64,000 bases of DNA, taken from NCBI RefSeq assembly GCF_022790535.1, contig NZ_LOHG01000002.1, positions 1-64,000 of the forward strand, read 5' to 3'. The DNA comes from Pseudomonas maioricensis. Its GTDB lineage: Bacteria; Pseudomonadota; Gammaproteobacteria; Pseudomonadales; Pseudomonadaceae. Under the pieces are notes generated by a model. It had not been told where the DNA came from, did not search any database, and was given only the letters and a program-made list of their open reading frames with translations. Position numbers and translations under genes: made by a program. Position 1 is the first letter of the stretch; every line of letters starts with the position of its first letter. Below, in pieces: positions 11,516-21,757 of this stretch.

Positions 11516-11606
11516 CTGTGGGAGCAGAGCTTGCTTGCGATAAACCATGACGCGGTATGACTCCAATGCGCAGTGTCATTATCGCGAGCAAGCTCGGCTC
11601 CCACAG
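11516..11606. repeat. REP pair (BIME-type), GAGC-AAGC-TC family
   Basis: CTGTGGGAGCAGAGCTTGC and its inverted partner GCAAGCTCGGCTCCCACAG enclose a 34-base spacer, forming a large imperfect palindrome between convergent vfr and the lipoate-ligase-like gene. Confidence 0.85.
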
Positions 11607-11623
11607 CACTCGCTTATCGGGGG

Positions 11624-12337
11624 TTATCGATAGAGGCCAAGCCCCAAACCGGACAAGCCGATCTGGTAAGCACTCGCCAACCGCTCCAACACCCCTTCAG
11701 CCGCAAACGCCTCACGCAACGCGATATGGCTATCGGCGCGCACCCGCTGCTCAACTTCACAGATTTCGTTGAAACGGTTAACGGCGGCGACCATGTCATG
11801 TCGCTCGTTGTCGACCAGCAGCGCACCGTGGACCAATACCACCGGCCTCAACCCACCCTGACTCTGACGCCAGCGCTGAGCAGTCCCCACCATCTTGCGC
11901 CCATCAAGATTGACGTTGAAGCGTCCATCACAGAACGCGCCTTCCACTTCGCCTAACGAAGCCGCGCCACCCAATTCATTCAAGACATCCAGAATCGGCT
12001 GACACAAACGTCGGTAGGCAATTTCGATACGGTCACGATCGAGGTCGCTTTTGGGCTGAGCGTAAACCAGAGCGATATTCACCGTTGCCGAAGATTGCGG
12101 CACCGGTTCGCCCCCCGTCTCACGCAACAGGATTGGCCAACCACTGTCAGCAAGGGTTTCGCTGGCTTCGACAAAGCCGGGCAAGCGACTCATACGCCGC
12201 GGCATGACCAGCGCTCGATCATTCGGGCGCCACAGCAGCAAGGCGAAGTCGGCATCACCTGCACACACAGAGGCGAGCAGATCCAGCTCGGCTTTGAGGC
12301 CCGCTTCGACGCAGATATCAATGACTGAATCAGACAT
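11624..12337 (-). CDS. Lipoate--protein ligase family protein
   Basis: Member of the biotin/lipoate ligase fold, 237 residues. The motif RETGGEPVPQSSATVN matches the RRxGGG...N substrate loop in degenerate form, and DGRFNVNLDGRKMVGTAQR supplies the catalytic lysine region. It may transfer lipoyl or octanoyl groups, but the changed glycine loop and divergent C-terminus make the substrate uncertain. It lies 44 bases downstream of trpC on the same strand and may be read from the trpGDC transcript. Confidence 0.75.
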   Translation of the reverse strand: MSDSVIDICVEAGLKAELDLLASVCAGDADFALLLWRPNDRALVMPRRMSRLPGFVEASETLADSGWPILLRETGGEPVPQSSATVNIALVYAQPKSDLDRDRIEIAYRRLCQPILDVLNELGGAASLGEVEGAFCDGRFNVNLDGRKMVGTAQRWRQSQGGLRPVVLVHGALLVDNERHDMVAAVNRFNEICEVEQRVRADSHIALREAFAAEGVLERLASAYQIGLSGLGLGLYR

Positions 12338-12381
12338 GTTGATCCTCTGTTACGACCGTCGAAGCAGCACTCAACAGCTGA

Positions 12382-13218
12382 TCAGTCGAGGGTGGAGCCA
12401 CGGGGTGGCGTGCCGCGCTCGGGGAAGAACAAGCGTTGCAACTCATCACCTGGGTGTTCAGCGCGCATGAACGCTTCGCCTACCAGGAAAGAGTACACAT
12501 CGCTGATTTCCATCAGTTCCACGTCGGCACGGTTGAGAATGCCGCTTTCAGTAATGACCAATCGATCACGAGGAATGCGCGGCAGTAAATCGAGCGTGGT
12601 TTCCAGGCTCACTTCGAACGTATGCAGATTGCGGTTGTTAACGCCGACCAGTGGGGTGTCGAGGGTTTTCAATGCACGCTCCAGCTCTTCGCCGTCGTGA
12701 ACCTCAACCAGCACATCCAGCCCGACGCTTTTCGCGACCGAGGCCAACTCGGCCATCTTCACGTCATCCAGTGCAGAGACAATCAGCAGCACACAATCTG
12801 CGCCCAGGGCTCGGGCTTCGATGATCTGATAAGGATCAATCATGAAGTCCTTGCGTATCACCGGCAGTTTGCACGCGGCGCGGGCTTGCTGCAGATAAGC
12901 GTCGGCCCCCTGAAAGTAATCGATATCGGTCAGCACCGAGAGGCAGGTCGCGCCACCCTTCTCGTAGCTCTTGGCGATATCAGCAGGTAAGAAGTTCTCG
13001 CGAATAACACCTTTGCTGGGAGATGCTTTTTTGATTTCGGCAATGACGGCCGGTTGCTTGCTTTTGGCTTGCTCAATCAGAGCTTTGGCAAAGCCGCGAA
13101 CCGGATCAGCTTCTGCGGCGAGCTTCTCGACTTCAGCCAAACTCACTGCAGAGCGGCGAGCAGCCACTTCCTCGGCCTTGCGGGCGAGAATTTTTTCCAG
13201 AACAGTGGGCACGCTCAT
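12382..13218 (-). CDS. trpC: Indole-3-glycerol phosphate synthase
   Basis: Closes the indole ring in tryptophan synthesis. It is a monofunctional 278-residue TIM barrel (no TrpF fusion). Conserved catalytic segments include [26 protein letters not shown] and [11 protein letters not shown], followed by the ITESGI phosphate loop. It overlaps the trpD stop by 4 bases (ATGA), indicating translational coupling in trpGDC. Confidence 0.97.
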   Translation of the reverse strand: MSVPTVLEKILARKAEEVAARRSAVSLAEVEKLAAEADPVRGFAKALIEQAKSKQPAVIAEIKKASPSKGVIRENFLPADIAKSYEKGGATCLSVLTDIDYFQGADAYLQQARAACKLPVIRKDFMIDPYQIIEARALGADCVLLIVSALDDVKMAELASVAKSVGLDVLVEVHDGEELERALKTLDTPLVGVNNRNLHTFEVSLETTLDLLPRIPRDRLVITESGILNRADVELMEISDVYSFLVGEAFMRAEHPGDELQRLFFPERGTPPRGSTLD

Positions 13219-14276
13219 CCTTCATTCTCCTGCTTGAATACTGCGGTAAAGGCGCCCAACTCCTCCAGCTTCTCCCGGGCAAGGCCGGTGTGAAGCGCGT
13301 CGTGAGCCAGTTCAACACCCTCTTTGAGCGTGTAGGCATGATCAGCAGCATAGAGCGCTGCGCCCGCATTGAGCACAATCATTTCAGCCGCTTTCTGCCC
13401 GTTTTCCGTTTTGCGACGACCCAACGCATCGCGAATCAGCACCAGTGAAGCTTCAGGGCCGTCCACGCTCAAACCAAACAGGCTCTGGCTTTTCATGCCC
13501 AGGTCTTCAGGTTGCACCCAATATTCGGTGACTTCGCCGTTTTTTAGTTCAGCCACGAACGTCGGTGCAGCCAGACTGAACTCATCCAGGCCATCCTGCG
13601 AATGCACAACCAACACATGCTTGCTGCCCAGCCGAAGCAACACTTCGGCCAGCGGGCGGCACAAGGCCTGACTGAATACGCCTACTACCTGATGGCGGAC
13701 ACCGGCCGGATTCGTAAGCGGGCCGAGCATGTTGAACAGCGTCCGCAGGCCAAGATCGCGACGCGGGCCAGCAGCGTGTTTCATTGCGCCATGGTGAGCC
13801 TGGGCGAACATGAAACCAATGCCAACGCTGTCAATGCAGCGCGCTACTTGTACCGGGCTAAGATTGAGATATACGCCCGCAGCTTCCAGCAAGTCGGCGC
13901 TGCCGCTCTTGCCCGACACTGCGCGATTGCCGTGCTTGGCGACGGTACAACCGGCGGCGGCAACTACAAAAGAAGAAGCTGTCGACACGTTGAAAATATT
14001 TGCGCCATCACCGCCGGTACCGACGACGTCGACCACACCGTCCAGTGTTTTCAGTTCAACCTTGTCAGCCAGCTCACGCATGACCGAGACCGCACCGACG
14101 ATTTCGTCGATGCTTTCGCTCTTCATGCGCATGCCCATCATGAAAGCGCCAATCTGCGCTTCCGTGCACTGCCCGGTCATGATGGCGCGCATAACGTCAC
14201 TCATCTCGGCAGTGCTCAAATCCAGATTATCGACAACACGCCCCAGCGCGGTTTTGATGTCCATTGGCTTAGTCAT
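13215..14276 (-). CDS. trpD: Anthranilate phosphoribosyltransferase
   Basis: Joins anthranilate to PRPP. I chose the ATG at 14276 (353 residues, [12 protein letters not shown]) because AAGGA sits 7 bases upstream. The second ATG at 14264 gives the commonly listed 349-residue form but lacks a good ribosome site. The PRPP loop [18 protein letters not shown] is intact, as is [20 protein letters not shown]. It is the middle gene of trpG-trpD-trpC. Confidence 0.96.
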   Translation of the reverse strand: MTKPMDIKTALGRVVDNLDLSTAEMSDVMRAIMTGQCTEAQIGAFMMGMRMKSESIDEIVGAVSVMRELADKVELKTLDGVVDVVGTGGDGANIFNVSTASSFVVAAAGCTVAKHGNRAVSGKSGSADLLEAAGVYLNLSPVQVARCIDSVGIGFMFAQAHHGAMKHAAGPRRDLGLRTLFNMLGPLTNPAGVRHQVVGVFSQALCRPLAEVLLRLGSKHVLVVHSQDGLDEFSLAAPTFVAELKNGEVTEYWVQPEDLGMKSQSLFGLSVDGPEASLVLIRDALGRRKTENGQKAAEMIVLNAGAALYAADHAYTLKEGVELAHDALHTGLAREKLEELGAFTAVFKQENEG

Positions 14277-14286
14277 AAACGAATCC

Positions 14287-14886
14287 TTAACCCTGACGGG
14301 TGCCGCCGGTTTGCTTGAGGAAGTTGGCGAACAGCTCATGACCCTGCTCGGTCAGAATCGACTCGGGGTGGAACTGAATCCCCTCGACGTTCAGTGTCTT
14401 GTGGCGCAGACCCATGATTTCGTCTACTGAGCCGTCTTCAAGCGCAGTCCACGCCGTTACTTCCAGGCAGTCCGGCAAGGTATCAAGCTTGACCACCAGC
14501 GAATGGTAGCGAGTGACGGTCAGCGGATGGTTGAGGCCTTCAAACACGCCATCATCTTCATGAACCACTGGGCTGGTCTTGCCGTGCATGACCTGACGGG
14601 CGCGCACAACGTCACCGCCGAACGCCTGACCAATTGACTGATGCCCAAGGCATACACCGAGAATCGGCAGTTTGCCCGCGAAGTGTTTGATCACTTCGAG
14701 CGAGACGCCTGCTTCATTCGGCGTGCAAGGGCCGGGCGATACGACGATACGCTCAGGCTTGAGGGCTTCGATCTCGGCGACGGTCAATTCGTCGTTGCGG
14801 ATTACCTTGACGTCGGCACCCAGCTCACCGAAGTACTGCACAACGTTGTAGGTAAAGGAATCATAGTTATCGATCATCAGCAGCAT
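14287..14886 (-). CDS. trpG: Anthranilate synthase component II (glutamine amidotransferase)
   Basis: Supplies ammonia to TrpE for anthranilate formation; it may also serve PabB. The 199 residues start at ATG 14886 ([14 protein letters not shown]). Class I amidotransferase triad segments are seen: [12 protein letters not shown] (nucleophile Cys) and GIQFHPESI (His, Glu). The open frame extends 15 codons upstream without family support. The upstream leader holds a short Trp-codon reading frame that resembles an attenuator leader peptide. Confidence 0.96.
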   Translation of the reverse strand: MLLMIDNYDSFTYNVVQYFGELGADVKVIRNDELTVAEIEALKPERIVVSPGPCTPNEAGVSLEVIKHFAGKLPILGVCLGHQSIGQAFGGDVVRARQVMHGKTSPVVHEDDGVFEGLNHPLTVTRYHSLVVKLDTLPDCLEVTAWTALEDGSVDEIMGLRHKTLNVEGIQFHPESILTEQGHELFANFLKQTGGTRQG

Positions 14887-15046
14887 TTGGCTTAAACCCA
14901 TTGAATTACTGACTATTTTTTCAACCTTCAAAATCGCTGCCGATTGAGTGCCCGCTAGTGTAACGACCGGGGGTTGACCCGGAAAAGCGGCAGGGCGGAG
15001 TTTTAAAGGCGTATCAGGAGGTCCGGACAGGCCGGAAGAGAATAAG
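14887..15046 (-). promoter_or_regulatory. trpGDC mRNA leader with small hairpins
   Basis: Leader between the short Trp-rich reading frame and trpG. Two stems are visible: CCGGG/CCCGG at 14967-14982 and TCCGG/CCGGA at 15022-15036. Neither is followed by a clear U-tract on the minus strand, so I cannot point to a canonical terminator. The setting (Trp codons, hairpins, trpG) fits attenuation. Confidence 0.45.
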
Positions 15047-15115
15047 TCAGGCGCGCCAACGCCAGCGGGCGTGAGCCTTGATAACGCGCATCAAGAGTTT
15101 GCTGACGATCAACAC
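15047..15115 (-). CDS. Putative Trp leader peptide upstream of trpG
   Basis: Short frame from GTG 15115 (22 residues, [22 protein letters not shown]); an internal ATG at 15091 would give 14 residues. It ends with two Trp codons separated by one Arg codon. It aligns along its whole length with the C-terminus of Gph ([17 protein letters not shown]), including 27 identical bases at 15044-15070. It probably stalls ribosomes when charged tRNA-Trp is scarce. Attenuation of trpE and trpGDC has been reported in P. putida, as I recall. No strong ribosome site is seen (GAG about 9 bases before the GTG). It was too short for routine gene calling. Confidence 0.6.
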   Translation of the reverse strand: MLIVSKLLMRVIKAHARWRWRA

Positions 15116-15361
15116 AGGGGAGGTCTCGTTTCCACGTCCCGGCACATTAGCGTACCGGGGGATGGCGTGCAATATCACATAACCTGTGCAATACGATCAA
15201 AATCTACTTTCCGAGTCACGAAACAATCAAATCTGTAAAGCCGCGGATACACATCAACCATAACGCCAACCGCCGGGCGGTTAATGACCATTTAACCGGG
15301 CGCGCAGGGTTCAGCTAGCTACTTTTCCTTAATCATTAAAAAAACAAAAAGGAACCTGACC

Positions 15362-17290
15362 ATGCTCAAACCCCGACGGTTTGCGGCGCTTGTCGCTTGC
15401 TTGCTGGTTTCAGCCTGCCCTGACAGCCGGGCAGCCTCTTGGCCTTATTCAACCATGGTGGTGTTCGGTGACAGCCTGGCCGATGCCGGGCAGTTTCCCG
15501 ATGCGGATGGCCCAATCGGATCGACGCTACGCTTCACCAACCGCACCGGGCCAACGTATCAGGACGGCAGCGGCGAGGTTTTCGGCCTGAATTCATCGAC
15601 CTTGCTAGGTCTGAAACTTAATGTTGCTCCGGCCGACCTCGCAGCCTCTACGTCGCCAGTGAACGCCGCATCAGGTTTGGCAGACGGCAACAACTGGGCG
15701 GTCGGTGGAGATCGTACCGATCAGATTTATGACGCGATTACCTCGCAGTCCAACGTCATCAATCCGGATGACGGCGCGGTTCTGCGCAGCCGACCCGGTT
15801 ACCTGATCGCTAACAACTTTCAGGCAGACCCTGACGCCCTGTACTACTTGACCGGAGGCGGCAATGATTTCCTGCAGGGCCGTGTGCTGAGTCTGTCGCA
15901 GTCCCGAGAGGCCGCAGATCGCCTGGCCAACAGTGCCCAGGTCCTGCAACAAGCGGGCGCGCGATACATCATGGTCTGGCTGTTGCCCGACATCGGTCAG
16001 ACGCCAGCCGTGTCCGGCACCATTCTGGCACCCGTCACTTCAATACTGAGCGGCGTCTTCAACGCCCAACTGATCAGCCGCCTGGCGCAGATCGATGCGC
16101 AGATAATTCCGCTGAATATTCCACGCTTCGTTTCGGAAACTCTGGATGATCCGGCTCGTTTTGGGCTCGCCGCGGATCAGAATCTGGTGGGAACTTGCTT
16201 CAACGGTGACAACTGCGACGAGAACAGCACCTACGGGATCAGCAGCGCTACGCCGGACCCGAGCAAATTACTGTTCAACGATGGAGTGCACCCCACCGTC
16301 ACCGGCCAGCGGCTGATCGCCGACTACGCCTACTCGTTGCTGGCCGCGCCCTGGGAAATCAGCCTGTTGCCAGAAATGGCCAGCGGTACATTACGCGCGC
16401 AACAGGATGAACTGCGCGGCCAGTGGCTGGCGGATTGGGGGAACTGGCAAAGCGTCGGCGACTGGCGCGCCATTGTTGCGGCGGGAGGGCAAAAAATGGA
16501 CTTTGATGCGCAAGGCAACTCAGCAGAGGCTGACGGCAACGGCTACAACATGACCCTCGGCGGCAGTTATCGACTCGCTGATCACTGGCGAGTCGGCATG
16601 GTCGGTGGCGCTTATCGGCAGACGCTGGAGGCCGGAGAGCTGGACTCGGATTACAAACTCAATAGCTATCTGGCAACTGCATTTGTTCAGTATCAAGCCA
16701 ACCACTGGTGGGGTGATCTCGCGGCATCGGGTGGCTATCTGGATTACGACAATGCCGAACGCAAGTTCGCACTGGGCGTCAGCCAGGGCAACGAGAACGG
16801 CGATACCGATGGCGAAGTCTGGGGCGCCAGTGCGCGGCTAGGGTTTGATATTGCGGGTGCCAGCAGCAGTTGGCATTTGTCACCGTTTATCAGTGCCAAT
16901 TACGCGCATGTGAAGGTAAACGGCTGCTCGGAGAAGGGCAGCCGCTCAACGGCGCTGACCTTTGATGACCAGACTCGCAAGTCACGGCGTCTGGGTGCTG
17001 GCTTGCAGGGCAAGTTTCAGGTCACCCCCACAACTCAGCTGTTCGCCGAAGTAGCGCATGAGCGGGAGTTTGAAACTGATCAACAGGAAGTGACCATTGC
17101 CTTGAACAGCCTGCCGTTCAATGACTTCACCCTTGAAGGCTACACGCCGCAGCGAGACCTGAACCGCGCCACTCTTGGCATCAGCCAGAAACTGACCCAA
17201 GACCTGAGCCTGCGGGCCAATTACAACTGGCGCAAGAATGATGACGTGACGCAGCAAGGGGTGAATCTGGCGGTGAGTCTGGATTTCTAG
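15362..17290 (+). CDS. estA: Autotransporter GDSL esterase EstA
   Basis: Outer-membrane esterase (type Va secretion) acting at the cell surface; in P. aeruginosa, EstA affects rhamnolipid production and motility. The 642 residues begin with a signal peptide ending near SRAA. The passenger is a GDSL hydrolase with nucleophile block [11 protein letters not shown], oxyanion block GGGNDFL and the Asp-His pair in FNDGVHPT. The last 270 residues form a beta-barrel ending in Phe (VSLDF). AAAAGGAACC precedes the ATG. It stands alone between trpG and trpE, on the opposite strand to both. Confidence 0.95.
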   Translation: MLKPRRFAALVACLLVSACPDSRAASWPYSTMVVFGDSLADAGQFPDADGPIGSTLRFTNRTGPTYQDGSGEVFGLNSSTLLGLKLNVAPADLAASTSPVNAASGLADGNNWAVGGDRTDQIYDAITSQSNVINPDDGAVLRSRPGYLIANNFQADPDALYYLTGGGNDFLQGRVLSLSQSREAADRLANSAQVLQQAGARYIMVWLLPDIGQTPAVSGTILAPVTSILSGVFNAQLISRLAQIDAQIIPLNIPRFVSETLDDPARFGLAADQNLVGTCFNGDNCDENSTYGISSATPDPSKLLFNDGVHPTVTGQRLIADYAYSLLAAPWEISLLPEMASGTLRAQQDELRGQWLADWGNWQSVGDWRAIVAAGGQKMDFDAQGNSAEADGNGYNMTLGGSYRLADHWRVGMVGGAYRQTLEAGELDSDYKLNSYLATAFVQYQANHWWGDLAASGGYLDYDNAERKFALGVSQGNENGDTDGEVWGASARLGFDIAGASSSWHLSPFISANYAHVKVNGCSEKGSRSTALTFDDQTRKSRRLGAGLQGKFQVTPTTQLFAEVAHEREFETDQQEVTIALNSLPFNDFTLEGYTPQRDLNRATLGISQKLTQDLSLRANYNWRKNDDVTQQGVNLAVSLDF

Positions 17291-17300
17291 AGGTTTATTC

Positions 17301-17390
17301 TGTTGGAGCGAGGCTTGCCCGCGAAGAACGATGACGTGGTGTGCCAGCGCAAACGAGGTGGACCATTCGCGGGCAAGCCTCGCTCCAACA
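17301..17390. repeat. REP pair, GGAGCGAGGCTTGCC family
   Basis: TGTTGGAGCGAGGCTTGCCC and its inverted copy GGGCAAGCCTCGCTCCAACA lie about 50 bases apart between convergent estA and trpE. The same family occurs at 59075-59163, and a single half is at about 47358-47378. Confidence 0.88.
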
Positions 17391-17400
17391 TATTGGATGC

Positions 17401-18876
17401 TTACTGCTCCTGCTCAGCCAGCGCCACAGCGCGGAACATCGCCCGGCGTTTGTTCAGGGTTTCTTCCCATTCCAGTGCTGGCACCGAGTCAGCGACGATG
17501 CCGCCACCGGCCTGCACGTGCAGCTCGCCGTTCTTGATCACGGCGGTACGGATCGCAATCGCAGTGTCCATGTTGCCGTTCCAGGCCAGATAACCCACCG
17601 CGCCGCCGTAGACGCCACGCTTGACCGGCTCAAGCTCGTCGATGATTTCCATGGCGCGGATCTTTGGTGCACCGGACAAAGTACCTGCTGGCAGAATCGC
17701 CCGCAGAGCATCCATCGCGGTCAGCCCGCTCTTCAGTTGGCCAGTGACGTTGGACACGATGTGCATCACGTTCGAGTAACGCTCGATGACCATTTTTTCC
17801 GTGAGTCGGACAGAACCGATTTCCGAAACACGACCGGTGTCGTTACGCCCCAGATCGATCAGCATCAAGTGCTCGGCGATTTCCTTGTCATCCGACAGCA
17901 GGTCTTTTTCTAGTGCCACATCCGCTTCTTCATTGGCACCGCGAGGACGCGTACCGGCGATCGGGCGAACGGTAATCAGGTTGTCTTCAACCCGAACCAA
18001 TACTTCCGGCGAACTGCCAACGACATGGAAGTCGCCAAAATTGAAGAAGTACATGTAAGGCGTCGGGTTAAAGCAGCGCAGCGCCCGGTACAGATCAATC
18101 GGCGCGGCTTTGAAATCGATGGACATCCGCTGCGACGGAACCACCTGCATGACGTCGCCCGCCAGGATGTACTCCTTGATGGTATCAACTGCCCGCTCGT
18201 AGTCGTCCTGAGTAAAGCTGGAGCGAAACACCGGATCAGCCGCTTGCGGCCGGGTCAGGTCCAGGCCACGACGCGGGGTGATCGGCTGACGCAGTTTCTC
18301 CATCAGCTCATCCAGACGCGCCAGACCGCTTTCATAAGCGTCCTGCTGTGCCGGATCGACCAGCACGATAGCGTGCATCTTGCCCGCGAGGTTATCGAAC
18401 ACCACGACGGCATCCGAAACCATCAGCAGGATGTCAGGCACGCCCAGCGGATCCGGATTCGGACATTTGCCGAGACGCTTCTCGACATAGCGAACACAGT
18501 CATAACCGAAGTACCCCACCAGCCCGCCGTTGAAACGTGGCAGGCCAGGAATGGTCGGTACGTTGTAACGCGCCTTGAAAGTTTCGACGAATGCGAGCGG
18601 GTCTTCGGTCTCAAGATGCTCGATCTCGACGCCGTCGTGAGTGACCCGAACATCGTGATCGTGAACGCGCAAAACGGTACGGCACGGCAAACCGATGATC
18701 GAGTAACGGCCCCATTTCTCGCCGCCCTGCACCGACTCCAGCAGATAGGAGTTCGGTTGGTCGGCAAGCTTGAGGTAGATCGACAGCGGCGTGTCAAAGT
18801 CGGCCAGGGTTTCGTAGGCCAACGGGATACGGTTGTAGCCAGCAGCAGCCAAACGCAGGAATTCTTCGCGATTCAT
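17401..18876 (-). CDS. trpE: Anthranilate synthase component I
   Basis: Converts chorismate to anthranilate with ammonia from TrpG; feedback inhibited by Trp in the family. The second of two adjacent ATGs (18876, 491 residues) is chosen because GAGG lies 6 bases upstream of it. The N-terminal regulatory domain includes [15 protein letters not shown]. The C-terminal chorismate-binding domain has [20 protein letters not shown] and the [17 protein letters not shown] end. It follows gph by only 71 bases, and the end of gph encodes a Trp-rich tail that may act as its leader. Confidence 0.96.
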   Translation of the reverse strand: MNREEFLRLAAAGYNRIPLAYETLADFDTPLSIYLKLADQPNSYLLESVQGGEKWGRYSIIGLPCRTVLRVHDHDVRVTHDGVEIEHLETEDPLAFVETFKARYNVPTIPGLPRFNGGLVGYFGYDCVRYVEKRLGKCPNPDPLGVPDILLMVSDAVVVFDNLAGKMHAIVLVDPAQQDAYESGLARLDELMEKLRQPITPRRGLDLTRPQAADPVFRSSFTQDDYERAVDTIKEYILAGDVMQVVPSQRMSIDFKAAPIDLYRALRCFNPTPYMYFFNFGDFHVVGSSPEVLVRVEDNLITVRPIAGTRPRGANEEADVALEKDLLSDDKEIAEHLMLIDLGRNDTGRVSEIGSVRLTEKMVIERYSNVMHIVSNVTGQLKSGLTAMDALRAILPAGTLSGAPKIRAMEIIDELEPVKRGVYGGAVGYLAWNGNMDTAIAIRTAVIKNGELHVQAGGGIVADSVPALEWEETLNKRRAMFRAVALAEQEQ

Positions 18877-18950
18877 CATCAGCCTCGTGGGTGAGGGTTA
18901 GCAGTCAGGTAAGCAAACGGTGCCGGATGTCGTGTCCAGCGGGAATCAAG

Positions 18951-18995
18951 TCAGGCGCGCCAACGCCAGCGGGCCAAGGCCTTGATGACTTTCAT
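18951..18995 (-). promoter_or_regulatory. Putative trpE leader peptide inside the gph 3' end
   Basis: The last 14 codons of gph ([14 protein letters not shown] then stop) form a Trp-codon run just before trpE. The same peptide tail occurs in a free-standing frame upstream of trpG. Ribosomes finishing gph, or starting at the internal ATG, could sense Trp-tRNA and control trpE. No canonical terminator was found in the 71-base gap. Confidence 0.5.
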
Positions 18996-19769
18996 CCAGA
19001 GTTTGCGAGTGACCACCACGATGGAATCTCTAAAGGAAGGATCTTTGATTTCCGGCAACAGTATCCCAGCGTCCAGATCCAGGCAACCGGGAATCAGACG
19101 CCGCAGGTCATCAATGACCAGCGCCGGGGACTCTTCTTCAATCGGTCGACCATGGTTGTAGCCGTAGCTCATGGCGACGCAAGACACGCCAGCAGCCTTG
19201 GCGGCCTGCACATCACTGCGTGAGTCGCCGACGAACAGCGATTGTGAGGCCGGAATATTGGTCATTTTCATGACAAAAAACAGCGCCGCCGGATCAGGCT
19301 TCTTCGTTGGCATGGTGTCGCCACCAATGATCAGACGGAAAAAGCGGCCCAGCTTCATCTCATCCAGCAGAGGCGCAACAAAGCGCTCCGGCTTGTTAGT
19401 GATCAGCGCCATCTCGACGCCCATCTTCTGCAACCATTTCAGGGTTTCGCGAACACCGGGGTAGACCGCCGTGAACTCATGCTTTTCGGCATAGAACTTC
19501 ATGAAGATTTCCAGCGCCTGCTCGGCCTCAGCATCATCGACACCGCTGTGGTCCAGATCATTGGCCAGAGCACGGCGTACCAGAACGGGCGCACCGTTGC
19601 CAATCCAGTTCCGGACCTGCGCCAATCCGGCCGCGGGACGGCCCAGTTCGAGCAGCATTTTGTCCACAGCAACGGCCAGATCGGGTACCGAGTCCACCAG
19701 TGTGCCGTCCAGATCAAACATGATCAGCTTGGGCAGTCGCCCTGGAAACAGTTGCTCGAAGCCGCTCAT
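18951..19769 (-). CDS. gph: Phosphoglycolate phosphatase
   Basis: HAD-superfamily phosphatase that removes 2-phosphoglycolate arising from DNA repair. The 272 residues include the HAD nucleophile motif [11 protein letters not shown] at about 17-27, ALITNKPE (motif II) and [16 protein letters not shown] (motif IV). Its start overlaps the rpe stop by 4 bases. Oddly, the final 20 residues, after the HAD fold, are basic and Trp-rich ([17 protein letters not shown]). They match the putative trpG leader peptide, which suggests the tail is kept for its RNA or translation role rather than for catalysis. Confidence 0.95.
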   Translation of the reverse strand: MSGFEQLFPGRLPKLIMFDLDGTLVDSVPDLAVAVDKMLLELGRPAAGLAQVRNWIGNGAPVLVRRALANDLDHSGVDDAEAEQALEIFMKFYAEKHEFTAVYPGVRETLKWLQKMGVEMALITNKPERFVAPLLDEMKLGRFFRLIIGGDTMPTKKPDPAALFFVMKMTNIPASQSLFVGDSRSDVQAAKAAGVSCVAMSYGYNHGRPIEEESPALVIDDLRRLIPGCLDLDAGILLPEIKDPSFRDSIVVVTRKLWMKVIKALARWRWRA

Positions 19770-20440
19770 GCGCGAGACAACGCCAGTTCTGCACGCATCT
19801 TGTCGATGACTTGCTTGTAGTCCGGGGTATTGAAGATGGCGGAACCGGCGACAAAAGTGTCAGCACCGGCGACCGCGATCTCGCGGATGTTGTTGACGTT
19901 CACGCCGCCGTCGATTTCCAGACGGATGTCCAGACCCGAGGCATCAATCAAGGCACGCGCTTCACGCAGTTTGTTCAGCGTACCCGGAATGAATTTCTGA
20001 CCGCCAAAGCCAGGGTTAACGCTCATGAGCAGGATCATGTCGACCTTGTCCATCACGTACTCCAGCAGGTTCAGCGGAGTCGCCGGGTTGAACACCAGGC
20101 CTGCCTTGCAACCGCCTTCCTTGATCAATTGCAGCGAACGATCAATGTGCTGCGTCGCTTCCGGGTGGAAAGTGATGTAGCTGGCACCGGCGTCGATGAA
20201 GTCGCCGATGATGCGATCCACCGGGCTGACCATCAAGTGCACATCAATCGGTGCTGTCACGCCGTATTTACGCAACGCCGCGCACACCATCGGACCGATG
20301 GTCAGGTTCGGCACGTAGTGGTTGTCCATCACATCGAAGTGAACAATGTCGGCGCCAGCGGCCAGCACAGAGTCGACTTCCTGGCCCAGGCGGGCGAAAT
20401 CGGCGGAAAGAATCGATGGAGCAATAAGGAAGGGCTGCAT
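19766..20440 (-). CDS. rpe: Ribulose-phosphate 3-epimerase
   Basis: Interconverts ribulose-5-phosphate and xylulose-5-phosphate in the pentose phosphate pathway. It is a 224-residue TIM barrel with [14 protein letters not shown] at the N-terminus, [12 protein letters not shown] (metal and catalytic residues), [13 protein letters not shown] and [11 protein letters not shown]. It is the first gene of an rpe-gph-trpE unit, which ties erythrose/PRPP-related carbon flow to Trp synthesis only by position. Confidence 0.97.
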   Translation of the reverse strand: MQPFLIAPSILSADFARLGQEVDSVLAAGADIVHFDVMDNHYVPNLTIGPMVCAALRKYGVTAPIDVHLMVSPVDRIIGDFIDAGASYITFHPEATQHIDRSLQLIKEGGCKAGLVFNPATPLNLLEYVMDKVDMILLMSVNPGFGGQKFIPGTLNKLREARALIDASGLDIRLEIDGGVNVNNIREIAVAGADTFVAGSAIFNTPDYKQVIDKMRAELALSRA

Positions 20441-20510
20441 GACGCACCTTTTTGAGCAGAATCACGGTGGCGCGCATTGTACTCCAAGACTTTCTGGAAA
20501 ACTCCAACCC

Positions 20511-20586
20511 CTGTAAGAGCTGCCGACGGCTGCGAAGCCGGTGTGCCTGATGCACCGCTATTCGCAGCCTTCGGCAGCTCCTACAG
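20511..20586. repeat. Inverted repeat, GAGCTGCCGA-GGCTGCGAA family
   Basis: CTGTAAGAGCTGCCGACGGCTGCGAA is mirrored by TTCGCAGCC-TTCGGCAGCTCCTACAG with a short AT-richer loop. It lies between the alcohol dehydrogenase gene and rpe. A second member is at 40383-40456. Confidence 0.88.
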
Positions 20587-20608
20587 AAGTGCATCAGCTC
20601 AGAGGACC

Positions 20609-21757
20609 TCAATACGCCGCGCGGTAGATTTTTTCGATATCTGCGGCCGTCAGCTTGCGCGGGTTGTTGCGCATGAGGCGGTCGATCTTGCTGGCCTCCT
20701 CCGCCATCGCCGGGATCGCGTCTTCGGGCACGCCGAAGCTGCGCATGCCTTTGGGGATGTCTACCGCTTCGCATAACTCCGCCATGGCTTGCACTGCATG
20801 GTTGGCTGCATCCTCATCGCTGAGATGCGCAACCTTCAACCCCATGGCCTCGGCGATGTCACGAAAACGCTCAACACACGCCATTTTGTTCCAGGCCATC
20901 ACATACGGCAGCAACAGCGCATTACTGACACCATGGGCAATGTTGAAGCGCCCTCCCAGCGGATAAGCCAACGCATGCACCGCGCCCACTCCGGCATTAC
21001 CAAACGCCATCCCGGCCATCAGGCTGGCAGTCGCCATATGTTCACGAGCGAGCAGATCAGCAGGGTTGGCGTAAGCCTTGGGCAACGCCTTGACGATCAG
21101 CTTGATAGCCCCAAGCGCCAGCGAGTCGGTGATCAACGAGCGATTGACTGACAGATAGGACTCGATGGCATGCACCAATGCGTCCACACCACTCGCGGCG
21201 GTAACGCTACGGGGGCAAGTCAGCGTCATGACCGGGCTGACCAGCGCCACGTCCGGCAGCAAGTAATCGCTGACAATGCCCTTTTTCAGTTGTGCTTGTT
21301 TATCGGAGAAGATCGCCACGTTGGTGACTTCGGATCCAGTGCCCGCCGTGGTCGGGATCGCGATAAGCGGCGGACCTTTACGCTTGACCTGATCCACGCC
21401 AAACAGGTCCGCAAGCGGCCCGTCATGGCCAACAAACGCAGCCACGCCCTTGGCGATATCAATCGCGCTGCCGCCGCCCAGACCAATTAAACCGTCATGA
21501 GCACCTCGGCGATAAGCTTCGGTGCAGTCTTCGACGATGGAGATTTCCGGTTCGGGTTTGACCTGATCGAAGGTCCCATACGCCCGCCCGCCCAATTGCG
21601 CCAGCACAAGGTCGACCGTGCCGCTCTTGACCAGAATCACATCGGTGACAATCAGAGGTTTGTTGATATTCAGTCGGTTCAGTTCGGCTGCCAATTGTTC
21701 AATGGCAGCGGCGCCGGTGACCAGCTTATTGGCGATTTTGAATGCAGCAATACTCAT
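20609..21757 (-). CDS. Iron-containing alcohol dehydrogenase
   Basis: Group III NAD(P)-dependent alcohol dehydrogenase, 382 residues, cytoplasmic. The nucleotide-binding segment GLGGGSAIDIAKG and the PTTAGTGSEVTNVA loop are intact. Iron ligands are expected in the D..H and NIAHGVSNALLLPYVM regions, all present. The substrate is unknown. It lies downstream of a polyamine-type ABC transporter on the same strand but is isolated by REP elements on both sides, so it may be a separately gained gene. Confidence 0.9.
   Translation of the reverse strand: MSIAAFKIANKLVTGAAAIEQLAAELNRLNINKPLIVTDVILVKSGTVDLVLAQLGGRAYGTFDQVKPEPEISIVEDCTEAYRRGAHDGLIGLGGGSAIDIAKGVAAFVGHDGPLADLFGVDQVKRKGPPLIAIPTTAGTGSEVTNVAIFSDKQAQLKKGIVSDYLLPDVALVSPVMTLTCPRSVTAASGVDALVHAIESYLSVNRSLITDSLALGAIKLIVKALPKAYANPADLLAREHMATASLMAGMAFGNAGVGAVHALAYPLGGRFNIAHGVSNALLLPYVMAWNKMACVERFRDIAEAMGLKVAHLSDEDAANHAVQAMAELCEAVDIPKGMRSFGVPEDAIPAMAEEASKIDRLMRNNPRKLTAADIEKIYRAAY

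Noticed and set aside
14967-15036. Hairpins in the trpG leader as a standard rho-independent attenuator
   Set aside because: The stems are short and neither has a U-tract on the transcribed strand, so I list them only as possible structures.
17401-20440. Prophage or tailocin genes near trpE
   Set aside because: The trpE-trpG interval holds only estA and a REP pair; no tail, lysis or regulatory phage genes are seen.
20511-20586. Inverted repeats considered as a CRISPR repeat-spacer unit
   Set aside because: Each site has only one palindromic pair, spacers are not regular, and no cas genes are present. They fit REP elements.
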